A stretch of DNA of 52,269 nucleotides from Pseudomonadota bacterium (GCA_023415035.1 JAEZLX010000207.1:1-52269); one strand, 5' to 3'. Numbered from the stretch's first letter, positions 17,127-25,397 are shown. Numbers and translations are program-made. Notes: a model not told the origin generated them from the letters alone.

Positions 17127-18356
17127 ATGAAACTGATCGACTCCATCCTCACCGAGGCCGCCGCCATGGCGGCGATCCGACGAGACATCCACGCGCACCC
17201 GGAGCTGTGCTTCGAGGAGGTGCGCACCGCCGATCTGGTGGCCGCCAAGCTCACCGAGTGGGGCATACCGATCCACCGCGGCATGGGCACCACCGGGGTG
17301 GTGGGCATCGTGCAGGGGCGTGACGGCGGCGCCAGCGGCCGCGCCATCGGGCTGCGCGCCGACATGGACGCGCTGCCCATGACCGAGCTCAACACCTTCG
17401 GCCATGCCAGCCGCCATGCGGGCAAGATGCACGCCTGCGGCCACGACGGCCACACCACCATGCTGCTGGCGGCGGCCAAGCACCTGGCCGCACACCGCGA
17501 CTTCGACGGCACCGTGTACCTGATCTTCCAGCCGGCCGAGGAGGGCGGCGGCGGCGCGCGCGAGATGATCAAGGACGGGTTGTTCACGCGGTTTCCGGTC
17601 GAGGCGGTGTTCGGCATGCACAACTGGCCGGGCCTGCCGGCGGGCAGCTTCGCGCTCAGCAGCGGGCCGGTCATGGCCTCCAGCAACGAGTTCCGCATCG
17701 TCATCCGCGGCAAGGGCTCGCATGCGGCGCTGCCGCACAACGGCATCGACCCGGTGCCGGTGGCCTGCCAGATGGTTCAGGCCTTCCAGACCATCATCAC
17801 GCGCAACAAGAAGCCGGTGGACGCGGGCGTGATCTCGGTGACCATGATCCACACCGGCGAGGCCACCAACGTCGTGCCTGACCAGTGCGAGATCCAGGGC
17901 ACGGTGCGCACCTTCACCTTCGAGGTGCTCGACATGATCGAGCGGCGCATGGAGGAAATCGCGCGCCACACGGCGGAGGCCTTCGGCGCCACGGTGGAGT
18001 TCGAGTTCCACCGCAATTACCCGCCCACCATCAACCACCCGGCCGAGACCGAGTTCGCGCGCCGCGTGGCCATCGACGTGGCGGGCGAGGACAAGGTGCT
18101 GGTGCAGGAGCCCACCATGGGCGCCGAGGACTTCTCGTTCATGCTGCAGGAGCGGCCCGGCTGCTACCTGTTCATCGGTAACGGCGACGGCTCGCACCGC
18201 GCCGGCTACGAGGGCGGCGGCCACGACGCCGGCCCCTGCATGCTGCACAACCCGCACTACGATTTCAACGACGAGCTGATCCCGCTCGGGGCCACCTACT
18301 GGGTGAGCCTTGTGCAGGCATGGTTCGCGCAGGCTGACAGGAAAGGACAGGCATGA
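17127..18356 (+). CDS. M20 family amidohydrolase (hippurate hydrolase-like)
   Basis: A 409-residue metal-dependent amidohydrolase of the M20D group, which cleaves N-acyl amino acids such as hippurate or N-acetyl-amino acids in the cytoplasm. Metal-binding motifs are visible: RRDIHAHPELCFEE, GLRADMDALPM, HACGHDGHTTMLL, QPAEEGGGGAREMI and the late GAEDFSFML. The start at 17127 (MKLIDSIL) matches the usual N-terminus; upstream in-frame ATG at 17064 is less likely. The stop overlaps the next gene (ATGA), so the two hydrolases are co-translated. The substrate is not set by sequence; an acylated amino acid taken up via the preceding binding protein would fit. Confidence 0.9.
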   Translation: MKLIDSILTEAAAMAAIRRDIHAHPELCFEEVRTADLVAAKLTEWGIPIHRGMGTTGVVGIVQGRDGGASGRAIGLRADMDALPMTELNTFGHASRHAGKMHACGHDGHTTMLLAAAKHLAAHRDFDGTVYLIFQPAEEGGGGAREMIKDGLFTRFPVEAVFGMHNWPGLPAGSFALSSGPVMASSNEFRIVIRGKGSHAALPHNGIDPVPVACQMVQAFQTIITRNKKPVDAGVISVTMIHTGEATNVVPDQCEIQGTVRTFTFEVLDMIERRMEEIARHTAEAFGATVEFEFHRNYPPTINHPAETEFARRVAIDVAGEDKVLVQEPTMGAEDFSFMLQERPGCYLFIGNGDGSHRAGYEGGGHDAGPCMLHNPHYDFNDELIPLGATYWVSLVQAWFAQADRKGQA

Positions 18357-19480
18357 TCGGCATCAGCGAGGCGTTTTCCCCCAGCTACGCCCGGGCCCGG
18401 GTGAAGTTTCTGGAGGCCGCCGCCGCGGCCGGCATGGCGATCCGCAGCTACGAACATCCGCTCAAGGGGCGCGAGGGCGAGACGCTGGCCATGGACGTGG
18501 CGCTGGACGGCCCCGCCGATGCCGAAAGCCTGCTCATCGTCAGCAGCGCCTGTCACGGTGTGGAGGGTTTCTGCGGATCGGGCGTGCAGGTGTTCGCCGC
18601 GCACGATGCCGAGTGGCGCGAGCATGCGCGCCGCGGCGGGGTGGCGGTGCTCTACATTCACGCGCTCAACCCGCACGGTTTCTCGCATCTGCGGCGGGTG
18701 ACGAACGAGAACGTGGACCTGAACCGCAACTTCCAGGACTTCTCGCAGCCGCTGCCCGCCAACCCTGCGTATGCCGAACTGCACGAGCTGCTGCTGCCGC
18801 GCGAGTGGCCCCCCACGTCCGAGAACGAGGCCGCGCTGCAGGCCTGGGTGGCGCGCAACGGCATGGCGGCCTTCCAGGCGGCGGTGACGCAGGGCCAGTA
18901 TGAGCGTGCCGACGGCCTGTTTTTTGGCGGGCAGGCACCCACCTGGAGCAACCGGACCCTGCGCGAGGTGCTGCGCACCTGGGCCTCCCGGTGCCGGCGG
19001 CTGGCCTGGATCGACCTGCACACTGGCCTGGGTCCCAGCGGTGTGGGCGAGCGCATTTTCGCCTGCCGTGACGACGCCGAGGCGCTGGCGCGCGCCCGTG
19101 CCTGGTGGTCCGGTGGCGGGCAGACGCCCATCACCTCGATCTACGATGGCAGCTCCACCTCGGCCAGGCTCACCGGGATGATGTGGTGCTCGGCCTACGA
19201 GGACTGTCCGCAGGCACAGTACACCGGCATTGCGCTCGAATATGGCACGCAGCCCGTTCCGCAGGTGATCGAGGCGCTGCGCGGCGACCACTGGCTGCAC
19301 CTGCACCCCGAGGCCGGGGCCGAGCTGCAGGCGCAGATCCGCCAGCGGATGATCGACGCGTTCTACACCGACACCGGCACCTGGCGTGGCCAGATCGTGG
19401 CGCAGGCGCGGCAGGCCATGTTCCAGGCCGTGGACGGGCTGGCCGGCATCTCAGGCAGCGGCAGCAGCAGCGTCGCCTGA
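18353..19480 (+). CDS. DUF2817 family protein (M14 zinc carboxypeptidase-like)
   Basis: A 375-residue protein of the DUF2817 family, distant relatives of M14 metallocarboxypeptidases. H68 and E71 in SACHGVEG form the likely HxxE zinc motif, NENVDLNRNF supplies the substrate-binding Asn-Arg, and IDLHTGLGPSGVGE supplies the third ligand. No signal peptide, so probably cytoplasmic. It is coupled by an ATGA overlap to the M20 amidohydrolase, suggesting sequential hydrolysis of one peptide-like or acyl-amino acid compound. Its last 30 bases overlap the 3' end of the convergent ABC exporter gene; its C-terminus (GSGSSSV) is low-complexity there. Confidence 0.85.
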   Translation: MIGISEAFSPSYARARVKFLEAAAAAGMAIRSYEHPLKGREGETLAMDVALDGPADAESLLIVSSACHGVEGFCGSGVQVFAAHDAEWREHARRGGVAVLYIHALNPHGFSHLRRVTNENVDLNRNFQDFSQPLPANPAYAELHELLLPREWPPTSENEAALQAWVARNGMAAFQAAVTQGQYERADGLFFGGQAPTWSNRTLREVLRTWASRCRRLAWIDLHTGLGPSGVGERIFACRDDAEALARARAWWSGGGQTPITSIYDGSSTSARLTGMMWCSAYEDCPQAQYTGIALEYGTQPVPQVIEALRGDHWLHLHPEAGAELQAQIRQRMIDAFYTDTGTWRGQIVAQARQAMFQAVDGLAGISGSGSSSVA

Positions 19481-21322
19481 CACGCCGTTGCCCACGGCAG
19501 GGGCCGGCGGCGAGGCGCCTTCGTCGGCGCCGCTTTGCTGCAGCGCCCACATGCCCGCGTACACCCCCTCGCGCGCCAGCAGCTCGGCGTGCGAGCCGCG
19601 CTCGACGATGTGGCCGTGCTCCAGCACGATGATCTCGTGCGCGTCCACCACCGTGGACAGGCGGTGCGCGATCACCAGCGCCGTCTTGCCGCGCGCGGCG
19701 CTGCGCAGCTCGGCCTGGATGGCGCGTTCGTTGGCCGAGTCCAGTGCCGAGGTGGCCTCGTCGAAGATGAGGATGGGCGGGTCCTTGAGCAGCGTGCGGG
19801 CGATCGCCACGCGCTGTTTCTCGCCGCCCGAGAGCTTCAGGCCCCGCTCGCCCACCACCGTGTCGTAGCCCTTGGGCAGGCGGGCGATGAAGTCGTGGAT
19901 GTGCGCGGCCTTGGCGGCGGCCACGGCCGCGTCGTGCCCGGCATCGGGCTTGCCGTAGAGGATGTTGTATTCGATGCTGTCGTTGAACAGCACCGTGTCC
20001 TGCGGCACGATGCCGATGGCGCGGCGCAGGCTGGCCTGTGTCACCTGGCGGATGTCCTGCCCGTTGATGCGGATGGTGCCCGAGCCTACGTCATAGAAGC
20101 GGTAGAGCAGACGCGCCAGCGTGCTCTTGCCCGAGCCCGAGGGGCCGACCACGGCCACGGTCCTGCCGGCGGGCACCTCGAAGCTGATGCCGTGCAGGAT
20201 CTCGCGCGCCGGCTCGTAGGCAAAGCGCACGTCCTCGAACACCACCGAAGGCGGACCGTCGAGTTGCAGCGGCTGCGCGCCGGGCGCATCGTCGATTTCG
20301 CGCTCCTTTTCCATCAGCGTGAACATGCGGTCCAGGTCGGTCAGGCTCTGCTTGATCTCGCGGTAGAGAACGCCGAGGAACCCCAGCGGGATGTACAGCT
20401 GGATCATGAAGGCATTGACCATGACCAGGTCGCCCAGCGTCATGTGGCCGTCGGCCACGCCCTGGGTGGCGCGCCAGAGCATGGCCACCAGTGCCACCGA
20501 GATGACCAGCTGCTGCCCGGTGTTGAGCAGCGAGAGCGTGCGCTGGCTCTTGAGGCGCGCCTTGCGCAGCTGCTGCAGCGCCTGGTCGTAGCGCTGCGCC
20601 TCGAAGCCCTCGTTGTTGAAGTATTTGACCGTCTCGTAGTTGAGCAGCGAGTCCACGGCGCGGCTTTGGCTGCGCGACTCCAGCTCGTTCATCTCGCGCC
20701 GGAACTTGGTGCGCCATTCGGTCACCGTCACGGTGAAGAAAACATAGGCCACCAGTGCCGCCAGGGTGATCCAGACGTAGCCCATGTCGAACTGGGTGCC
20801 CAGCAGCGTCAGGACCATGGCCACCTCCACCAGCGTGGGGAAGATGCTGTAGAGCGAATACGAGATGAGCGACTGCACCCCGCGCGTGCCACGCTCGATG
20901 TCACGTGTCATGCCTCCGGTCTGGCGCTCCAGGTGAAAGCGCAGCGACAGCGAATGCAGGTGCCCGAACACCTGTAGCGCAATGGAGCGCGTGGCCCCCT
21001 CGGTGGCCTTGGCGAACACCAGCTCGCGCAGCTCGGTGAACAGGCTGGTGGACAGGCGCAGCAGCCCGTAGGCCAGCAGCAGCGCCACCGGCACCACCAG
21101 CAGCGCCTGCGTGCTGCCGGGCGGGATGGTCATGGTGTCCACCAGCTGCTTGAGCAGCACGGGCACGCCCACGTTGGCCAGCTTGGCCCCCACCATGAAC
21201 AGCAGCGCCGCGACCACGCGGCCCTTGTACTGCCACAGGTAGGGCATCAGGCGGGCCAGCGTCGCCCAGTCCGAGCGCGGGATAGGGCGGGTTCCGGTCG
21301 CCTGCGCGGCGGATTCAGGCAT
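19451..21322 (-). CDS. ABC exporter, Atm1/HMT1-type (fused permease-ATPase)
   Basis: A 623-residue half-transporter. The membrane domain (about residues 25-330) holds NYETVKYFNNEGFEAQRYD, a hallmark of the Atm1/ABCB7/HMT1 branch, which exports glutathione-linked sulfur or metal conjugates. The ATPase follows with Walker A GPSGSGKST, signature LSGGEKQRVA, Walker B ILIFDEATSALD and H-loop IAHRLSTV. The start at 21322 (MPESAAQ) is preferred over an open frame to 21418 that runs into the divergent gene. The C-terminal alanine run is encoded by DNA that also encodes the end of the DUF2817 protein on the other strand. The physiological substrate is not known from sequence. Confidence 0.9.
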   Translation of the reverse strand: MPESAAQATGTRPIPRSDWATLARLMPYLWQYKGRVVAALLFMVGAKLANVGVPVLLKQLVDTMTIPPGSTQALLVVPVALLLAYGLLRLSTSLFTELRELVFAKATEGATRSIALQVFGHLHSLSLRFHLERQTGGMTRDIERGTRGVQSLISYSLYSIFPTLVEVAMVLTLLGTQFDMGYVWITLAALVAYVFFTVTVTEWRTKFRREMNELESRSQSRAVDSLLNYETVKYFNNEGFEAQRYDQALQQLRKARLKSQRTLSLLNTGQQLVISVALVAMLWRATQGVADGHMTLGDLVMVNAFMIQLYIPLGFLGVLYREIKQSLTDLDRMFTLMEKEREIDDAPGAQPLQLDGPPSVVFEDVRFAYEPAREILHGISFEVPAGRTVAVVGPSGSGKSTLARLLYRFYDVGSGTIRINGQDIRQVTQASLRRAIGIVPQDTVLFNDSIEYNILYGKPDAGHDAAVAAAKAAHIHDFIARLPKGYDTVVGERGLKLSGGEKQRVAIARTLLKDPPILIFDEATSALDSANERAIQAELRSAARGKTALVIAHRLSTVVDAHEIIVLEHGHIVERGSHAELLAREGVYAGMWALQQSGADEGASPPAPAVGNGVSGDAAAAAA

Positions 21323-21365
21323 GTAGGTTGTGGGGTCTGCTCGGCGCAGCGTCTGCGTGAAAACG

Positions 21366-21387
21366 GGCGGAAGAGGATAATTCCGCC
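21366..21387. promoter_or_regulatory. Inverted repeat in a divergent promoter region
   Basis: GGCGGAA (21366-21372) and TTCCGCC (21381-21387) are perfect arms around GAGGATAA. The repeat spans a possible plus-strand -10 (GATAAT) and lies in the 87-base gap between the ABC exporter and the thioesterase. It could be an operator or merely a hairpin. Confidence 0.3.
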
Positions 21388-21409
21388 GCTGGATCCCGAG
21401 ATTGTGCCC

Positions 21410-21844
21410 ATGACCCACGAATCAAGCCCACGCCCGCATACACCCCTACCCGAAGGCAGGGAACTGGTGCTCAAAGTCATCCCCATGCCCGCCGACACCA
21501 ATAGCAACGGTGACATCTTCGGCGGTTGGGTCATGGCGCAGGTGGACCTGGCCGGTTCGGTGCTGCCCGCGCGCTACGTGCGTGGCCGCATGGCCACCGT
21601 GGCCGTCAACGAATTCATCTTCAAGCAGCCCGTGCGCGTGGGTGACATCCTCAGTTTCTTCGCGCACATCACCCGCATCGGCAACACCTCCATCACCGTG
21701 CGGGTGGAAGTGTTCGCTGAACATTTCGGCGCCCAGGGCCTGTACGTCAAGGTGACCGAAGCCACGCTCACCTATGTGGCCATCGACGACGAAGGCCGCC
21801 CCACGCCCATTCCCCGGGACGGGCTGCCGAAGACGGCGGACTGA
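21410..21844 (+). CDS. Acyl-CoA thioesterase, YciA-like hotdog protein
   Basis: A 144-residue hotdog-fold thioesterase. PADTNSNGDIFGGWVMAQVDLAG contains the family Asn-Asp-GG active-site region, and ATVAVNEFIFKQPVRVGDILSF follows the pattern of YciA and related acyl-CoA thioesterases that hydrolyse short to long acyl-CoAs in the cytoplasm. ATG 21410 is chosen over a GTG six bases upstream. The stop is embedded in a terminator hairpin, so the gene is monocistronic. Confidence 0.88.
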   Translation: MTHESSPRPHTPLPEGRELVLKVIPMPADTNSNGDIFGGWVMAQVDLAGSVLPARYVRGRMATVAVNEFIFKQPVRVGDILSFFAHITRIGNTSITVRVEVFAEHFGAQGLYVKVTEATLTYVAIDDEGRPTPIPRDGLPKTAD

Positions 21845-21868
21845 CCGGCGACAGCGGCGCCGGTTTTT
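21844..21868 (+). terminator. Terminator overlapping the thioesterase stop codon
   Basis: ACCGGCG (21844-21850) and CGCCGGT (21858-21864) form a perfect 7-bp stem with a 7-base loop, followed by T (21864-21868). It includes the last base of the TGA. Confidence 0.75.
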
Positions 21869-21963
21869 CGTTCAGGTTTCTCTTTTCAAGTCAGGGCCCC
21901 GGTGTTTGCCGCCGGGGGCTTGCTTGCGCCTTGCCCAGCTCACTCGACAAGAGAGGATCGAAT

Positions 21964-22089
21964 ATGGGTCGCTGGCAGCTTCATTTGTGTATCCTGTGGC
22001 CAGAAGTTGCGGTGGCATTTCCGAGGATGAGATACCGCGCTGCAACAGAACGGCCGGCGTGCTCATGCACGCGCTCGCCGAGTGGGTGA
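21964..22089 (+). CDS. Possible small ORF of 41 residues, unknown
   Basis: An ATG with AGAGAGGA about 7 bases upstream opens a 41-residue frame (MGRWQLHLCILWPEVAVAF...) with no recognised family. It lies in the 291-base stretch between the thioesterase terminator and the next gene (21845-22135), which otherwise shows nothing identifiable. The C-terminal half is arginine/serine/cysteine-rich and could be chance. Support is the ribosome-binding site only. Confidence 0.2.
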   Translation: MGRWQLHLCILWPEVAVAFPRMRYRAATERPACSCTRSPSG

Positions 22090-22135
22090 TGATTTCTTGA
22101 TCTGTATGGCCCGTTGAGTACAAGGAGGGGGTGTC

Positions 22136-22687
22136 GTGGATCTGCCAGCTGGAATCGAGCAGGAAATCCTGGAGTATCTGCACCTGGAGTACGGTGAGGA
22201 ACCCGATGCACTGTCGAGCCTGAAGCCTGGGGAGATCACGTACGACGGGCTGTACGACATGGCCGGCAAGCCCACGCACTACTTCAAGTACGGCGAGCGC
22301 AAGTGGGCCACCGTCGAGCCATTTGGCGATTCGTACGTCATCGGCATGACGACAAGACCGCCGTATCCGATCACCAAGAAGAACTTGTACAAATCGCTGC
22401 GCATCAGCTTCCCGGATGACACGCCGCCCATCACCATCGAACTCGAATCCCGGGGCCACGGGAACTACGGGTTCTCCCGCTACAGGGATGTCACCCTGCC
22501 CGATGGCACGACCATCGCGATCCTGGTCGAGGTGTCGTCGCACTACGCACCGGCCGCCGTGACGCTGGCCATAGAGGAAGGCGAGAACGACATCTACATC
22601 CGCGGCTCTCTGGGGTTGACGATGAGCTACAGAACGCGCAATGGCAGCACCATCTATCTGACGGTGGGAACAGGGCCGTGGGAGTGA
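22136..22687 (+). CDS. Protein of unknown function, 183 residues
   Basis: Not recognised. It starts with GTG at 22136 behind a strong AAGGAGGGG five bases upstream, which is good evidence that it is translated. The protein is soluble, acidic at the N-terminus (GIEQEILEYLHLEYGEE), then rich in beta-prone segments with many Tyr, Thr and Gly (HYFKYGERKWATVEPFGDS, GNYGFSRYRDVTLPDG, MSYRTRNGSTIYLTVGTG). No signal peptide, membrane helix or cysteine pattern. It looks compositionally different from the alanine/arginine-rich neighbours, and stands between unrelated conserved genes with long non-coding flanks, so it may be acquired. A phage, toxin-immunity or orphan role would be guesswork. Confidence 0.6.
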   Translation: MDLPAGIEQEILEYLHLEYGEEPDALSSLKPGEITYDGLYDMAGKPTHYFKYGERKWATVEPFGDSYVIGMTTRPPYPITKKNLYKSLRISFPDDTPPITIELESRGHGNYGFSRYRDVTLPDGTTIAILVEVSSHYAPAAVTLAIEEGENDIYIRGSLGLTMSYRTRNGSTIYLTVGTGPWE

Positions 22688-22987
22688 CGGGTTGGCAAGG
22701 TTTCAGCGCAGATTGTGTTGCGGGCGGTTGTGCAAGGCCCCAAGGCGCATATGGATGCCCATCGGTTTTTCCTGACTGATCGAGGCGCCGAAAGATACAT
22801 TCACGCATCACCGTCATCACCCTCGGCTCCGTCTGGCGCTCTGAACGCTGGGTTTCGAGGTGGAGGACAAGGCGACTGTGCTGGAGCAGCGTGTGCTGGC
22901 GTTCGTGCAGTATTTTTTGTGCCTGCTGGTGGCCCGGGGTTTCGAACGGCTGGCCGATGAGGCCGCGCTGGTGCATCATTGCCGCTC
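22688..22987 (+). other. 300-base gap with no recognised full gene
   Basis: The space between the unknown 183-residue gene and the RibD-like gene. Frames through it are broken or carry biased composition. Only the last part (22860-22991) contains a plausible small ORF, listed separately. I see no terminator with a T-run and no repeats. Confidence 0.5.
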
Positions 22988-22991
22988 ATGA
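22860..22991 (+). CDS. Possible small coupled ORF of 43 residues
   Basis: A GTG at 22860 opens a 43-residue frame (VEDKATVLEQRVLAFVQYFLCL...) whose composition looks protein-like: a charged start, a hydrophobic helix LAFVQYFLCLLVA, and a polar tail RGFERLADEAALVHHCRS. Its TGA overlaps the ATG of the RibD-like gene at 22988 (ATGA), the same coupling seen throughout this window. In-frame stop at 22842 limits it upstream. It may be a real small protein, a translational-coupling leader, or the remnant of a larger gene. Confidence 0.35.
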   Translation: MEDKATVLEQRVLAFVQYFLCLLVARGFERLADEAALVHHCRS

Positions 22992-23548
22992 AGACCCAGT
23001 TCTATTCCGCCACCAGTCTCGACGGCTTCATTGCCACCGAGGACGATTCGCTGGACTGGCTGTTTCCGCTGGGCGAGCTGGGCAACTCCAGCTACCCGGC
23101 GTTCATCGCCGAGGTGGGGACGTTGGCCATGGGTGCGACGACCTACGAGTGGATGCTGCGCCACGCCGACGAGGTGGTGGCCGAGGCCGGCTCGCCCTGG
23201 CCGTACTCGCAGCCGACGTGGGTGTTCACCCATCGTGAATTGCCGCGCATCCCGACGACGGACAGCGAGATCCACTTCGTGCAGGGCAACGTGCGCCAGG
23301 TGCATGCGCGGATGCGTGAGACCGCCGGCGGGAAGAACCTCTGGATCGTGGGCGGTGGCGACCTGGTGGGTCAGTTCTACGACGCGGGGCTGCTTGACGA
23401 GCTGATCCTGCAGGTGGGTTCGGTGACGCTGGGGTGCGGCAAGCCGGTGTTTCCGCGCCGCGTGCTGCATCCGGTGCTGAGTCTGACCGAGGTGCGCCAG
23501 ATGGGCCCGACCATGGTCGAGCTGCGCTACGCGGTGCGCAAACCCTGA
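22988..23548 (+). CDS. Dihydrofolate reductase family protein (RibD C-terminal domain)
   Basis: A 186-residue cytoplasmic protein of the RibD_C/DHFR-like fold. MKTQFYSATSLDGFIATEDDSLDWLF is the typical start, followed by GATTYEWML and the NADPH-binding segment KNLWIVGGGDLVGQFYDAGLLDELIL. Family members are standalone reductases of uncertain substrate, distinct from true RibD, which carries a deaminase domain. The start at 22988 matches the family; a TTG at 22979 is in frame but would add three residues. It overlaps the stop of a possible small ORF. Confidence 0.87.
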   Translation: MKTQFYSATSLDGFIATEDDSLDWLFPLGELGNSSYPAFIAEVGTLAMGATTYEWMLRHADEVVAEAGSPWPYSQPTWVFTHRELPRIPTTDSEIHFVQGNVRQVHARMRETAGGKNLWIVGGGDLVGQFYDAGLLDELILQVGSVTLGCGKPVFPRRVLHPVLSLTEVRQMGPTMVELRYAVRKP

Positions 23549-23583
23549 GACGCCGAAGGCAGGATCGCCTGACAATCGGCGCG

Positions 23584-24210
23584 ATGAAAACGTACCGACT
23601 TGCCATTTTCGATTTCGACGGCACGCTGGCCGACTCGTTCGGGTTTTTTGCCTCGGTGTTCAATGAACTGGCGGCCAGACACGGCTTCAGGTCCATCGAC
23701 CCGGAAGCCGTGGACCGGTACCGGGGCCACAGCCCGCGCCAGATGATGGCGCACGTGGGCATGCCCGCGTGGAAGCTGCCGTTCGTGGCGCGCGACTTCA
23801 TGGCGAGGATGCGCGAGAGCACCGGCGCCATTGCGCTCTTCGAGGGCATGGGCGAGGTGCTGCAGGGCCTGGCCAAGCGCGGCGTGCGGCTGGCGCTGGT
23901 GTCGTCCAACGCCGAGGACAACGTGCGCGCCGTGCTGGGCGACGAGCATGCCCGGCTGTTCAGCCATTTCGAGTGCGGCATGTCGATCTTCGGCAAGGCC
24001 GCGCGCATCGAGCGCACCCTGGAGAAAACCGGCATCCCCCGCGCCGAGGCCATCTGCATCGGGGACCAGGTGCCCGATCTTGAAGCCGCACGCAAGGCCG
24101 GGGTGGCCTTCGGTGCGGTGGCCTGGGGTTACGGCACGATCGAATCGCTCAGGGCGCACGCGCCCGATGAGGAGTTCGCCCGGGTGGGTGACCTTTTGCG
24201 CATTGCCTGA
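23584..24210 (+). CDS. HAD family hydrolase (phosphoglycolate phosphatase-like)
   Basis: A 208-residue haloacid-dehalogenase phosphatase. Motif I is DFDGTLADS with nucleophile D10 and acid D12; motif II is VSSN; the motif III lysine is in FGKAARIER; motif IV is GDQVPDLEAA. The cap inserted after motif I is helical, as in the phosphoglycolate phosphatase/beta-phosphoglucomutase subclass. The substrate cannot be assigned. It follows the RibD-like gene by 35 bases on the same strand, so the two may be co-transcribed. Confidence 0.87.
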   Translation: MKTYRLAIFDFDGTLADSFGFFASVFNELAARHGFRSIDPEAVDRYRGHSPRQMMAHVGMPAWKLPFVARDFMARMRESTGAIALFEGMGEVLQGLAKRGVRLALVSSNAEDNVRAVLGDEHARLFSHFECGMSIFGKAARIERTLEKTGIPRAEAICIGDQVPDLEAARKAGVAFGAVAWGYGTIESLRAHAPDEEFARVGDLLRIA

Positions 24211-24291
24211 GCGTTGCTGCAGGCGCCGTTTGCCAACCGGCCAGGCGCGCAGCAGAATGAGGCGGTACAAGGCCATCAGGGGAGCATGCGC

Positions 24292-24612
24292 ATGATCATC
24301 ACCACCACACCCAGCATCGAAGGCCGGCGCATCGTGCGCTATCTCGGCGTGAAGACCGGCGAGGCCATTTTGGGCGCCAACGTGTTCAAGGACCTGTTCG
24401 CAGGCATCCGCGACATCGTGGGCGGGCGCTCGGCCACCTACGAGAGGGAGCTGCAACGCGCGCGTGACATCGCCCTGAAGGAGCTGGAAGAACGCGCCCA
24501 GGCGGCCGGGGCGAACGCCGTGGTGGGCGTCGATCTCGACTACGAGGTGCTGGGGCAGGGCAACGGCATGCTGATGGTATCGGCCAGCGGCACCGCCGTG
24601 GTGGTGGAGTGA
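24292..24612 (+). CDS. YbjQ family protein (heavy-metal-binding-domain-like)
   Basis: A 106-residue protein of the YbjQ/UPF0145 family. IITTTPSIEGRRIVRYLGVKTGEAILGANVFKDLFAGIRDIVGGRSATYE and the ending GANAVVGVDLDYEVLG...MVSASGTAVVV are diagnostic. Members form pentameric rings; their role is not established. Start 24292 is chosen because AGGGGAG then stands 7 bases upstream; ATG 24286 would be too close to it. Confidence 0.9.
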   Translation: MIITTTPSIEGRRIVRYLGVKTGEAILGANVFKDLFAGIRDIVGGRSATYERELQRARDIALKELEERAQAAGANAVVGVDLDYEVLGQGNGMLMVSASGTAVVVE

Positions 24613-24625
24613 GCCGTCGTCGCGC

Positions 24626-25348
24626 TCAGCGCCAGCGCGAGCGCCACGTCCGGTAGATCTGGTTGGCCAGCGCCTCGCTCTCGGGCTGATGGCGCGGGGT
24701 GATGGCGCGCGTGGTCTCGGGCGGCTGCGCGGTGGGAACGCCTTCGCGCACGGCAACCGGGTAGACCGTGCCGGGGTCGTTGAGCCAGGCCTCGATCTTC
24801 TCGGGATTGATCTCGATGTGGAACTGCATCGCCAGGTGCGGGCCGATGGCGAAGGCCTGGTGCGGGCAGGCCGGCGAGCTGGCCAGCGACTCTGCACCCG
24901 GCGGCAGGGTGGTGAAACCGTCGTAGTGCCACTGGAACACGGGTGTGGCGCGGCCGGCTGCATCGCCAAACCAGGCGCGGGCGGCGTCGGCGGCGCGAAC
25001 GTCGATGGTCCACCAGCCGACCTCGGGCAGGGGCAGGCGCTCGACGCGGCCGCCGAAGGCGCGGGCCATGAGCTGGCCGCCCAGGCAGTGCCCGATGACG
25101 GGGATGCCGAGCGAATCCGCCTCGCGGATCAGCGCCTCGACCTGGCGCAGCGAGGGGCGCTCGTCGTTGGCGCTCCATTCGCCGCCCAGCACGGCAACGC
25201 CACGGTAGCCTTTGACCGAGTTGGGGTAGGCTTGGCCGGCCTCGGCGCAGAACACGTCCCAGCGTATCTGTTCCCGGTCCAGCCATTGACCGAGGAAACC
25301 GGGGTGATCTTCGATGGTGTGCTGCAGGACAAGGACTTCGGCGTTCAT
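24626..25348 (-). CDS. Class I glutamine amidotransferase-like protein
   Basis: A 240-residue stand-alone class I amidotransferase domain. The catalytic triad is visible as C88 in IGHCLGGQLMARAFGG, and H177 and E179 in AMQFHIEINPE. GWWTIDV and WHYDGFTTLPPGAE match the GMP-synthase-like amidotransferase group of unknown partner (often glutamyl-peptide hydrolase-like). No synthetase domain gene is adjacent. The start MNAEVLVLQH at 25348 is preferred over the open frame to 25432, which is proline/serine-rich. It precedes, by 49 bases in the same orientation, nothing further downstream; the enoyl-CoA hydratase gene lies upstream on the same strand. Confidence 0.87.
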   Translation of the reverse strand: MNAEVLVLQHTIEDHPGFLGQWLDREQIRWDVFCAEAGQAYPNSVKGYRGVAVLGGEWSANDERPSLRQVEALIREADSLGIPVIGHCLGGQLMARAFGGRVERLPLPEVGWWTIDVRAADAARAWFGDAAGRATPVFQWHYDGFTTLPPGAESLASSPACPHQAFAIGPHLAMQFHIEINPEKIEAWLNDPGTVYPVAVREGVPTAQPPETTRAITPRHQPESEALANQIYRTWRSRWR

Positions 25349-25397
25349 GGGCAGCGATGATAGGGCGTGGCCGGCCACGCCCATGGGGCCAATGGCG

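Noticed and set aside
15716..17746. 676-residue minus-strand frame across the binding-protein and M20 genes
   Set aside because: Shadow of two well-supported plus-strand genes; composition is typical of antisense GC-rich frames.
22491..22979. 162-residue minus-strand frame overlapping the unknown gene
   Set aside because: No ribosome-binding site or family features, and it runs opposite a gene with a strong Shine-Dalgarno.
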